DNA from: Blastococcus_B deserti | GTDB taxonomy: Bacteria > Actinomycetota > Actinomycetes > Mycobacteriales > Geodermatophilaceae | Assembly (NCBI RefSeq): GCF_042682525.1 | Contig: NZ_JBHUHP010000010.1 | Coordinates: forward strand, 186,001 to 250,000 | Direction: 5' to 3' | DNA: 64,000 nt | The notes under the pieces: model-generated | What the model saw: the letters and a program-made list of their open reading frames with translations, nothing else | The model's database searches: none | What the model was told of the DNA's origin: nothing | Made by a program: the position numbers and the translations under genes | Shown: positions 16,646 through 24,396 of the stretch, piece after piece | Layout of the letters: the number at the start of each line of letters is the position of its first letter | Position numbering within the stretch: the stretch's first letter is position 1

Positions 16646-17458
16646 ATGGCTGGAGCCATGCGGAGGATGGGGATCTACCTGGGGCTCGTCGAGGACGATG
16701 ACGTCCGCGGCTACGGCCGGTACGACTCCCGTCAGTCCGAGCACCCGGACCATGAGCGGCGCTACGGCGGCCGCTACGCCGACGAGCGGTACGACGACCA
16801 CTACGACGACGAGTACTCGGCCGGCTATGTCGAGGACGACGTCGACGACCTCCCCCCGGCCCGTGAGCCCGAGGCCCTGCCGGTGCGCCGCGAGCGTGCC
16901 GCGCGCCCGCTCGGCATCGCCCCGGCGGGCGCCTCCGGCGGCCCCTCCCGGGTGAGCGCCCTCGGCGCGGTCGGGCCGACCATGGGCGGCAGCGCCATGG
17001 CCGGCAACGGCGTGGGGGGCAAGGGCGTGGGCGGCAACGGTGTGGGGAGCAACGGCGTGGGCGGCAACGCCATGGGCGGCAACACCATGGGCAGCGGCCC
17101 GGTCGGCGCGACCGCGGCGAAGCTGGCCGTCCGCGAGCCGGTCGTGGTCGCGCCCGAGCCGGCGCCCGCGCCGCCGCAGCCCTACCGGATCACCACGCTG
17201 CACCCCCGCACCTACAACGAGGCGCGGACCATCGGCGAGCGGTTCCGGGAGGGCATGCCGGTCATCATGAACCTCACCGAGATGGACGATTCCGACGCCA
17301 AGCGCCTCGTCGACTTCGCTGCGGGCCTGTCCTTCGGACTGCGCGGTAGTATCGAGCGCGTCACGGCGAAGGTGTTCCTGCTCAGCCCGCAGAACGTCGA
17401 CGTGACGGCCGAGGACAAGGCCCGGATCCGCGAAGGCGGGTTCTTCAACCAGTCCTGA
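16646..17458 (+). CDS. sepF: Cell division protein SepF with expanded Gly-rich linker
   Basis: SepF bends and anchors FtsZ filaments to the membrane. Residues 1-15 (MAGAMRRMGIYLGLV) are the amphipathic membrane-binding helix. There follow an acidic Tyr/Asp-rich linker (RYDDHYDDEY), eight five-residue Gly repeats (113-152), and the C-terminal SepF fold (about 180-265; ERFREGMPVIMNLTEMDD, VDFAAGLSFGLRGSIERV, VFLLSPQNVDV). At 270 aa it is longer than typical SepF because of the linker. ATG at 16646 is preferred over the in-frame GTG at 16592 because AGAGGGGGAGG precedes it and the protein then starts at the helix. Confidence 0.94.
   Translation: MAGAMRRMGIYLGLVEDDDVRGYGRYDSRQSEHPDHERRYGGRYADERYDDHYDDEYSAGYVEDDVDDLPPAREPEALPVRRERAARPLGIAPAGASGGPSRVSALGAVGPTMGGSAMAGNGVGGKGVGGNGVGSNGVGGNAMGGNTMGSGPVGATAAKLAVREPVVVAPEPAPAPPQPYRITTLHPRTYNEARTIGERFREGMPVIMNLTEMDDSDAKRLVDFAAGLSFGLRGSIERVTAKVFLLSPQNVDVTAEDKARIREGGFFNQS
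16982..17101 (+). repeat. 15-nt minisatellite in sepF (8 units)
   Basis: Eight consecutive 15-base units encode MGGSA, MAGNG, VGGKG, VGGNG, VGSNG, VGGNA, MGGNT and MGSGP. Adjacent units are nearly identical at DNA level (GGCGGCAACGGCGTG type). The array is in frame, so gain or loss of units would change only linker length. Confidence 0.9.
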
Positions 17459-17525
17459 GGCCTGCGCGAGGCGACTCGCGCGACGGTGGACACGGCACGC
17501 ACAGTGCCCCGAACGAGCGAGGACC

Positions 17526-17822
17526 GTGGCTCTCTTCTGGCAGATCGTGTCGTCGGTCCTGCTCGTCTTCCTCGTCCTCCTGTTCGCGCGGTTCGTCGTG
17601 GACTGGGTGATGGTGCTGGCCCGCAGCTGGCGTCCCTCCGGGCTCGTTGCCGCAGGGCTCGAGGTCGTCTACACCACGACAGATCCTCCGCTGAAGGCGG
17701 TGCGCAAGGTCATCCCACCCCTGAACCTGGGGTCCATCAGACTGGACCTCGGGTTTATGGTGCTGTTGATCGCCGTGTTGTTCCTCCGTGGCATCACGAC
17801 CTCACTCGCCGCCGCTGCGTGA
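17526..17822 (+). CDS. YggT family membrane protein
   Basis: A 98-aa protein with two hydrophobic segments (FWQIVSSVLLVFLVLLFARF near the N-terminus and FMVLLIAVLFLRGI near the C-terminus) around a conserved YTTTDPPLKAVRKVIPP stretch, which is the YggT signature. YggT lies between sepF and divIVA in most actinobacteria and many Gram-positives. Its molecular role is not settled; links to membrane organisation or osmotic response have been proposed. GTG start at 17526. Confidence 0.9.
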   Translation: MALFWQIVSSVLLVFLVLLFARFVVDWVMVLARSWRPSGLVAAGLEVVYTTTDPPLKAVRKVIPPLNLGSIRLDLGFMVLLIAVLFLRGITTSLAAAA

Positions 17823-17931
17823 CTCCTGACCCCCACCGGGGCGGGGACGTGGAGCGGGCAAGCAGGCGGAGGTCCGCCGCCGCTCGCCCGAGAACGTCCC
17901 TGTTCCCGCCGTCCGACCCGAGGTGACCCCG

Positions 17932-18651
17932 ATGCCACTGACGCCTGCCGACGTGCACAACGTCGTCTTCAAGAAGCCGCCCATCGGCAAGCGGGGCTAC
18001 GACGAGGACGAGGTGGACGCCTTCCTCGACGTCGTGGAGGCCGAGCTGGCCCGCTTGATCGAGGAGAACAACGAGCTGCGCGCCAGCGTCGGTCGTGCCG
18101 CGGAGGCGCCGGCTCCCGTGCCGGCGTCGGCTCCGGCCGCGGCACCGCCGCCCCCGCCGGTGCAGCAGGCGCGTGAGGACGACAGCGCCCGGGCCTCCCG
18201 GATGCTCGCCCTGGCCACCGAGACCGCCGACCGGTACGTCAACGAGGCCAAGACCCAGGCCGAGCAGATGCTCAGCGGGGCCAAGACCAACAGCGAGCGG
18301 CTGATGAGCGAGGCCCGCGCCAAGAGCGAGCAGATGGTGGCCGAGGCCAAGCACCGCGCCGAGTCGATGGTCAGTGACGCCCGGACCCGCGCCGAGACGA
18401 TGGAGCGGGAGTCCCGCGCCAAGGCCGCCGCCCTCGAGCAGGACGCCGAGCGCCGCCACGTCGAGGCCATGAGCGGCCTCGAGGAGAAGCGCAGCAGCTT
18501 GGAGCGGAAGATCGAGGAACTGCGCACCTTCGAGCGCGAGTACCGCACCCGCCTGCGGTCCTACCTCGAGTCGCACCTGCGCGACCTGGACAGCCGCGGG
18601 TCCGCCGAGCCGGCCGCGGCCAACCGGCAGAACCAGCACGCGCCCGCGTAA
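17932..18651 (+). CDS. divIVA: Polar growth protein DivIVA (Wag31)
   Basis: Coiled-coil scaffold that marks negatively curved membrane and directs polar growth in actinobacteria. The 239-aa product has the N-terminal domain MPLTPADVHNVVFKKPP with KRGYDEDEVDAFLD and a first coiled coil, a Pro/Ala linker (about 63-80), then a long coiled coil built of 11-residue repeats (from about residue 104: EAKTQAEQMLS, GAKTNSERLMS, EARAKSEQMVA, EAKHRAESMVS and so on). ATG at 17932 is preferred to the in-frame GTG at 17923 because the protein then begins with the family N-terminus MPLTPADV. A strong hairpin follows the stop. Confidence 0.95.
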   Translation: MPLTPADVHNVVFKKPPIGKRGYDEDEVDAFLDVVEAELARLIEENNELRASVGRAAEAPAPVPASAPAAAPPPPPVQQAREDDSARASRMLALATETADRYVNEAKTQAEQMLSGAKTNSERLMSEARAKSEQMVAEAKHRAESMVSDARTRAETMERESRAKAAALEQDAERRHVEAMSGLEEKRSSLERKIEELRTFEREYRTRLRSYLESHLRDLDSRGSAEPAAANRQNQHAPA

Positions 18652-18656
18652 CCGGC

Positions 18657-18702
18657 GACGAGAAGGGCCCCCGGACACGATGTCCGGGGGCCCTTTCTCG
18701 TC
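18657..18702 (+). terminator. Strong hairpin terminator after divIVA
   Basis: AAGGGCCCCCGGACA (18663-18677) pairs perfectly with TGTCCGGGGGCCCTT (18681-18695) around a 3-base loop. The stem extends further (GACGAG with CTCGTC) with one bulged base. It begins 5 bases after the divIVA stop and is followed by TTTCTCGTC. This marks the end of the dcw cluster. Confidence 0.9.
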
Positions 18703-18772
18703 CGGGCCGGTTCGCCCGGGCCTCCCAGGCGCCGCCCCAGTCCGCGAGGTGGCCCCGCCGGGGCAGCGCCGC

Positions 18773-18805
18773 GAGCCTGCCGAGCGGTGGGGAGGACAGG
18801 GTCCT
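18773..18805 (-). repeat. Dispersed hairpin element, copy 2 (degenerate stem)
   Basis: Read on the minus strand it shows AGGACCCTGTCCTCCCC, then ACCGCTCGGCAGGCTC, matching the family core. It lies about 22 bases downstream of the minus-strand permease stop. The expected right arm (GGACTGGGG near 18740-18750) pairs at only 7 of 9 positions, so this copy is less well formed. Confidence 0.55.
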
Positions 18806-18828
18806 TCCGGGCGTTCCTCCGGGGGCCT

Positions 18829-19749
18829 TCAGCCCTTGACGCTGCCGGCCAGGAGCCCCCGGACGAAGTAGCGCTGCAGCCCGAGGAAGACCACGAGCGG
18901 CAGGATGATCGACACGAAGGCACCGGCCGCGAGCAGGTACCAGTCGGAGCCACGGGTCCCGACCATGTCCGCCAGGCGCACCGTCAGGGGAGCCACCTCG
19001 GGAGCACCGCCGGCGAACGTCAGGGCCACGAGCAGGTCGTTCCAGACCCAGAGGAACTGGAAGACGCTGAAGGCCGCGATGGCCGGGGTCAGCAGCGGCA
19101 GCAGGACCTGGAAGAAGATCTTGACGTGGCCGGCGCCGTCCATGCGCGCGGCCTCGACCAGCGAGGCCGGGATCTCCTTCATGAAGTTGTGCAGGAGGAA
19201 GACCGCCAGAGGCAGCGCGAAGATGGCGTGCGACAGCCAGATCGTCCAGAACGAGCCCGACAGGCCGGTGTCGACGTAGAGGCTCAGCAGCGGGATCAGC
19301 GTGACCTGGATCGGCACCACCTGCAGGGAGAAGACGGCGACGAACAGCACGTTGCGCCCGCGGAACTTCACCCAGGCGAACGCGTAGGCGGCCAGGACTG
19401 CCAGCGTGATCGGGATGACCACCGCCGGCAGCGTGATGACCAGCGAGTTGACGAACAGCGACGCGAAATTCGTGCCGCCGTAGAGCACCTCGTTGTAGTT
19501 GTCGAGGGTGAGCGTCGGATCGGTGAACACCGTCCACCAGCCCGAGCGCCGGATGTCGAGCTCCGGGCGGAACGACGTGACCAGCAGACCCAGCGTGGGC
19601 ACGGTCCACAGCACCGCGATCACGATGGCCACGGCGGACGCCGCCGGCGAGCTCAGCTTGGTCTTGGCGGCCACCGCGCGCCGCTCGGCGCGGCTGAGCT
19701 TGCGCTCCTGGAGAGCGGCCGGGGACATCACGGGAGTCGTCGTGGTCAT
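18829..19749 (-). CDS. Carbohydrate ABC importer permease, MalG type (AglG-like)
   Basis: Inner permease of a sugar importer, 306 aa with six predicted helices after a basic N-terminus. The EAA loop EAARMDGAGHVKIFFQVLLP, which docks on the ATPase, is intact, and the protein ends in the typical VRGLLAGSVKG. Its start overlaps the end of the upstream MalF-type permease by 4 bases. Closest family feel is AglG of alpha-glucoside systems, but substrate is inference. Confidence 0.9.
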   Translation of the reverse strand: MTTTTPVMSPAALQERKLSRAERRAVAAKTKLSSPAASAVAIVIAVLWTVPTLGLLVTSFRPELDIRRSGWWTVFTDPTLTLDNYNEVLYGGTNFASLFVNSLVITLPAVVIPITLAVLAAYAFAWVKFRGRNVLFVAVFSLQVVPIQVTLIPLLSLYVDTGLSGSFWTIWLSHAIFALPLAVFLLHNFMKEIPASLVEAARMDGAGHVKIFFQVLLPLLTPAIAAFSVFQFLWVWNDLLVALTFAGGAPEVAPLTVRLADMVGTRGSDWYLLAAGAFVSIILPLVVFLGLQRYFVRGLLAGSVKG

Positions 19750-20735
19750 CGGATCTCCTCGGCCAGGCGCAGCTGACGGACGTTGTAGGCGATGATCGGG
19801 ATCACCAGGACGAACAGCAGCACCGCGAGCGCCGCACCCAGGCCGACGTTGAACTGGCGGAAGGACTGCGTGTAGAACTCGTTGGCCACGACGCTCGTGC
19901 CGAACTGGCCCCCGGTCATGGTCCGCACCACGTCGAACACCTTGAGCGTGACGATGGCGACCGTCGTCAGGACGACGACCAGGGCCGGGCGGATGCTCGG
20001 CACGGTGACGTAGCGGAACATCTGCAGTCCGCTGACCCCGTCGAGCCGGGCGGCCTCGACGATGTCGTCGGGGATGGCCTTGATGGCCGCCGAGAGCACG
20101 GTCATGGCGAAGCCGGCCTGGATCCAGATCATCACGACGATCAGGTACAGGTTGTTGGACGGCTGGTTGAGCAGGAACTGCTGCGGTTCGATGCCCACGA
20201 GGACGAGCAGCTGGTTGAGCAGGCCGATCTGGTTCACCCCGGGCTGGTCGGGGCGGTACTCGTAGACGAACTTCCAGATGACGCCGGCACCGACCATGGA
20301 GATCGCCATGGGGAGGAAGACCAGGGCCTTGGCGAGCGCCTCGAAGCGGGTGCGGTCGACCAGGTAGGCGTAGACCAGCCCGAGGCCGGTGGTCACCAGC
20401 GGGACCAGCACCACCCAGAGGACGGTGTTGCGAAGGACGGTCTGGAAGCTGTCCTGGGTGAAGACGGTGACGTAGTTGTCCAGACCCACGAACTCCGAGC
20501 CGTCACGGTCGTAGAAGGAGCCGCGGATGGTTTCCAGGGCGGGATAGACCAGGCCCACCAGCAGCAGCACCAGGGTGGGGCCGAGGAAGCCGGCGGCGAC
20601 CACCCAGTTGGGCACCCGCTTGGGCCGGTCGACGGCGAACAGGATCGCTCCCATCACGGCCGCGAACATCAGGATGGCGACCACCATCAGGGCGATCTTG
20701 TGCCCCGTGGTGTTCGCGTCGAGGAACCACGACAC
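19746..20735 (-). CDS. Carbohydrate ABC importer permease, MalF type (AglF-like)
   Basis: Partner permease, 329 aa, eight hydrophobic segments; the first two (about residues 10-60) precede the conserved six-helix core. It contains the EAA motif EAARLDGVSGLQMFRYVTVP and a GGQFGTSVVANEFYTQ loop reminiscent of AglF of the rhizobial aglEFGAK alpha-glucoside transporter. It sits between the binding protein (148 bp upstream, with two hairpins) and the MalG-type permease (4-base overlap). Confidence 0.9.
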   Translation of the reverse strand: MSWFLDANTTGHKIALMVVAILMFAAVMGAILFAVDRPKRVPNWVVAAGFLGPTLVLLLVGLVYPALETIRGSFYDRDGSEFVGLDNYVTVFTQDSFQTVLRNTVLWVVLVPLVTTGLGLVYAYLVDRTRFEALAKALVFLPMAISMVGAGVIWKFVYEYRPDQPGVNQIGLLNQLLVLVGIEPQQFLLNQPSNNLYLIVVMIWIQAGFAMTVLSAAIKAIPDDIVEAARLDGVSGLQMFRYVTVPSIRPALVVVLTTVAIVTLKVFDVVRTMTGGQFGTSVVANEFYTQSFRQFNVGLGAALAVLLFVLVIPIIAYNVRQLRLAEEIR

Positions 20736-20763
20736 CGTTGACGACCTCTCCTCGAAAGCGGAC

Positions 20764-20798
20764 GCCGGGGGACCGCAGCGCAGCTGCGATCCCCCGGC
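20764..20798 (-). terminator. Intercistronic hairpin A between binding protein and permease
   Basis: GCCGGGGGACCGCAGC (20764-20779) pairs with GCTGCGATCCCCCGGC (20783-20798) with one mismatch and a 3-base loop. It lies just upstream of the MalF-type permease in the transcript. Such hairpins often stabilise the upstream binding-protein mRNA or partly terminate, giving more binding protein than permease. Confidence 0.65.
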
Positions 20799-20817
20799 CT
20801 CCGGGGCTGGGTGGAGC

Positions 20818-20848
20818 GGCCCCGGTCAGCGCTCGGCTGACCGGGGCC
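20818..20848 (-). terminator. Intercistronic hairpin B between binding protein and permease
   Basis: GGCCCCGGTCAGC (20818-20830) pairs perfectly with GCTGACCGGGGCC (20836-20848) around a 5-base loop. It is the first structure after the binding-protein stop (20884 on the minus strand) and is a likely partial terminator or 3'-end stabiliser. Confidence 0.7.
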
Positions 20849-20883
20849 TCTTCCCGGGACGGTGGGTCACCGGGATGGTGACA

Positions 20884-22260
20884 TCAGGACGCCGGCCAGG
20901 CGTTCTCGACGTCGGTGAGGACCTGCTGGGTCGGCTTGTCGTTGGCGATCCAGTTGGTCAGCTCGGTCCACAGGGCACCAGCGCCGATCTCACCGGGCAT
21001 GAGGTCCGAACCGTCGAAGCGGAAGACCGCCTCGGGGTCCTGGAACAGCTCGGCGGCCAGCTGGTCGATGGGCGAGGCCAGCAGTTCCGGGTCCAGACCG
21101 GTGTTGGCGCTCACCCAGCCGGGGCCGGAGACCTGGGCCTTGACGTTGGCCCAGTCGGCCGAGGACAGGTAGGTCTGCAGCGCCTGGGTGGCCGGGTCGT
21201 CGTTGAACGCGGCGGTGAACTCGCCACCGCCGAGAACCGGCGCGGCGTCGCCCTCCATGGGCGGCAGCGGGAAGGCGAAGACGTCGCCGTCCTCGGCCAC
21301 CTCGGTGCCCTCGGGCCAGTTCGCCTGGTAGAAGGACGCCTGCCGGTGCATCCAGCAGCTGCCGTCGAGGATGGGCAGACCGGCGTCACCGAACTCGGTG
21401 GACGCGATGGACTGCACCTCGCCGAGGCCGCCGTTGACGTAGTCGGGGTTCTTGAGGATGCCGCCGACGACGTCGAGCGCCTCGACGATCCGCGGGTCGT
21501 TGAACGGGATCTCGTGGTTGATCCACTGGTCGTAGACCTCGGGGCCCGCGGTCCGCAGGACGACGTCCTCCAGCCAGTCCGTCGCCGGCCAGCCGGTCGC
21601 GTCACCGGAGCCGATGCCGGCACACCACGGCTTGGCGCCCGTGGCGGCGATCTCGTCGGACAGCTCGATCATCTCGTCCCAGGTCTGGGGGATCTCGTAG
21701 CCGGCCTCCTCGAAGGCCGACGGCGAGTACCAGACGAAGGACTTGGCGTTGGCCCCGAGCGGGGCGGCGTAGAAGGTGTCGCCGACGGTGCCGTAGGCCT
21801 TCCAGCTCTCGTCCCAGTACTCGTCGACGTTGGCCTCGACCTGCTCGGGAGCGGGGACGACGGCGCCGGTGTCGACCAGGGTCGCCAGGAGCCCCGGCTG
21901 CGGGATGAAGGCGATGTCGGGGGCGTTGCCGCTCTGGACGCGCACGACCAGCTGCGCCTCGAACTCGCGGGAGCCCTCGTACTGCACGTCGATGCCCGTG
22001 CACTCCTCGAAGGGCACGTAGGAGTCGATGTGCGGCTGGTCCTCGGGGTCGACGATCGAGGTGTAGACGCTGACCGTCTCGCCCTCCAGATCGCCGAACT
22101 CCTCGTAGGGGGCGCAGTCGATGGTGAGCTCGGAGGCCTCCGAGGTCCCTCCGCCGCCGTCCCCGCCGGTCTCGTCGGCGCCGCAGCCGGCGAGCACCAG
22201 GGCCACTCCGAGGCCGCTGGCCAGGGCCGCCGACCGCCGACCTCTCGCGCGCATGTTCAT
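20884..22260 (-). CDS. Extracellular sugar-binding lipoprotein (AglE-like)
   Basis: Solute-binding lipoprotein of 458 aa. It starts MNMRARGRR, then a hydrophobic signal and lipobox LVLAGC, so it is lipid-anchored outside the membrane. The mature part has the family features PDIAFIPQPGLLATLVDTG, YAAPLGANAKSFVWYSP and a C-terminal WTELTNWI. The start is placed at 22260 because GAAGGGA lies just upstream; an ATG further up lacks this. First gene of the importer operon on the minus strand. Alpha-glucosides are the likely ligands by resemblance to AglE; this is unproven. Confidence 0.88.
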   Translation of the reverse strand: MNMRARGRRSAALASGLGVALVLAGCGADETGGDGGGGTSEASELTIDCAPYEEFGDLEGETVSVYTSIVDPEDQPHIDSYVPFEECTGIDVQYEGSREFEAQLVVRVQSGNAPDIAFIPQPGLLATLVDTGAVVPAPEQVEANVDEYWDESWKAYGTVGDTFYAAPLGANAKSFVWYSPSAFEEAGYEIPQTWDEMIELSDEIAATGAKPWCAGIGSGDATGWPATDWLEDVVLRTAGPEVYDQWINHEIPFNDPRIVEALDVVGGILKNPDYVNGGLGEVQSIASTEFGDAGLPILDGSCWMHRQASFYQANWPEGTEVAEDGDVFAFPLPPMEGDAAPVLGGGEFTAAFNDDPATQALQTYLSSADWANVKAQVSGPGWVSANTGLDPELLASPIDQLAAELFQDPEAVFRFDGSDLMPGEIGAGALWTELTNWIANDKPTQQVLTDVENAWPAS

Positions 22261-22388
22261 GTGCTTCCCTTCAGGTTCCTTGCGGCTCCGTCGCCGCATT
22301 GCCTTGCTCGACGCGTTCGGCACCGTGCCCGCCATCACGTTCGTCCGGGGACCATAACGTCGCGCTACGGCGACCTGCGGGGACAGTT

Positions 22389-22408
22389 CTGTAACCGTTA
22401 TGAAACAG
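22389..22408. promoter_or_regulatory. Possible operator between divergent sugar-transport genes
   Basis: CTGTAACCGTTATGAAACAG is an imperfect dyad (CTGT/ACAG ends) with an AACCGTT core of the kind LacI-family repressors bind. It is in the AT-richer part of the 299-bp divergent region between the binding protein and the ATPase, where shared control would be expected. No regulator gene is in the window. Low confidence. Confidence 0.3.
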
Positions 22409-22559
22409 GCCCCGACGCCCGCCGTCCGGGGGAACCGCAGGTCACGCGCGGGTCACGGTCGGGGACACGGACGAGTAGCGCGCCGGCACGTGGGTGGTCT
22501 CCGGGACCGCGCGCATGTCAGAGTTGGGCCCGCTCTGCACCGGCGCAGAAGGGAACTCC

Positions 22560-23681
<1,122 letters not shown>

Positions 23682-23686
23682 GAGGG

Positions 23687-23711
23687 GTCTCCGCCGCCGG
23701 GCGGCGGAGAC
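23687..23711 (+). terminator. Hairpin after the ATPase gene
   Basis: GTCTCCGCCG (23687-23696) pairs perfectly with CGGCGGAGAC (23702-23711) with a 5-base loop. It begins 6 bases after the stop at 23681. No U-tract follows, as is common in high-GC actinobacteria. Confidence 0.65.
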
Positions 23712-23733
23712 GCCGGGCGCCTAGGGGGCGGCG

Positions 23734-24315
23734 GTGATCGCGGCTGCCGCACTCCTCGTGCTGCTGGGCCTGGGACTCTTCGTCGGGGGCATCCTCACCG
23801 GCCTGACCACCCTGTACTGGGCGTGCGTGGCCGTGTGCGTGGTAGCCGCCGTCCTGCTCGTCCTGGCGCGGCGGCAGGTGGACGCGCCCCCGCGGGCCAC
23901 CGCGGCGACGGCTCCCGCGGCCACCCATCCGCTCGCCAGCGCCACCCCGGTGACCGCCGGGGGAGCCGCGGTGCAGCGCGCGGAGGCCGCGGACGCGCCG
24001 GCGACCCCGCCCGGCGCCACCACGCCCGCCGCGCCGGTCGCGCCCGGGCCGCCGCAGGACCTGCCGGACCCCCCGGTGGAGGAGGTGGAGGTCACCGACC
24101 TGCTCCTCGTCGTCGATCTCACCGACGAGGTGCTGGTGATCGACGAACACCCGCGCTACCACCTGGCCGGGTGCGTCCACCTCGCCGGGCGCACCACGAT
24201 CCCCCTGCCCCTGGACGAGGCGCGCGCCGACGGCTTCACCCCGTGCGCGGTCTGCGCTCCCGACCGCAACCTGGCCGAGCGCGCGCGGGCACGGAAAGCC
24301 GCCGGCAGCACCTAA
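23734..24315 (+). CDS. Small membrane protein with C-terminal Cys/His motif
   Basis: Protein of unknown function, 193 aa. Two membrane helices at residues about 2-45 (AAALLVLLGLGLFVGG and YWACVAVCVVAAVLLVLA) are followed by an Ala/Pro-rich linker (about 50-110) and a compact C-terminal domain with HPRYHLAGCVHLAGR and CAVCAPDRN. The spacing C-x-H and C-x-x-C suggests a metal-binding knuckle. Both N- and C-termini could be cytoplasmic given two helices. GTG at 23734 follows TAGGGGGCGGCG. It stands alone between the ATPase and the convergent ileS. Confidence 0.75.
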   Translation: MIAAAALLVLLGLGLFVGGILTGLTTLYWACVAVCVVAAVLLVLARRQVDAPPRATAATAPAATHPLASATPVTAGGAAVQRAEAADAPATPPGATTPAAPVAPGPPQDLPDPPVEEVEVTDLLLVVDLTDEVLVIDEHPRYHLAGCVHLAGRTTIPLPLDEARADGFTPCAVCAPDRNLAERARARKAAGST

Positions 24316-24396
24316 GCCCCTTCCAGGGCACCGGCCCGAGCCCCTTCCAGGGCACCGGCCCGAGCCTGCGAGGGACGGGGAGGAAGGGGTCCTCCA
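24315..24396 (-). repeat. Dispersed hairpin element, copy 3, with duplicated arm; ileS 3' end
   Basis: Lies between the convergent stops of the small membrane protein and ileS. Plus-strand GGAAGGGG (24382-24389) can pair with CCCCTTCC at 24341-24348 or at 24317-24324, because a 24-bp unit beginning AGCCCCTTCC is repeated in tandem (24315-24338, 24339-24362). The family core (GAGCCTGCGAGG type) is at 24362-24393. Probably the shared terminator. Confidence 0.7.

Noticed and set aside
22401..22559. Possible small gene in the divergent region before the ATPase
   Set aside because: The in-frame upstream codons (GTG at 22494, ATG at 22515) have no ribosome-binding site and lie before the family N-terminus; the ATG at 22560 has both.
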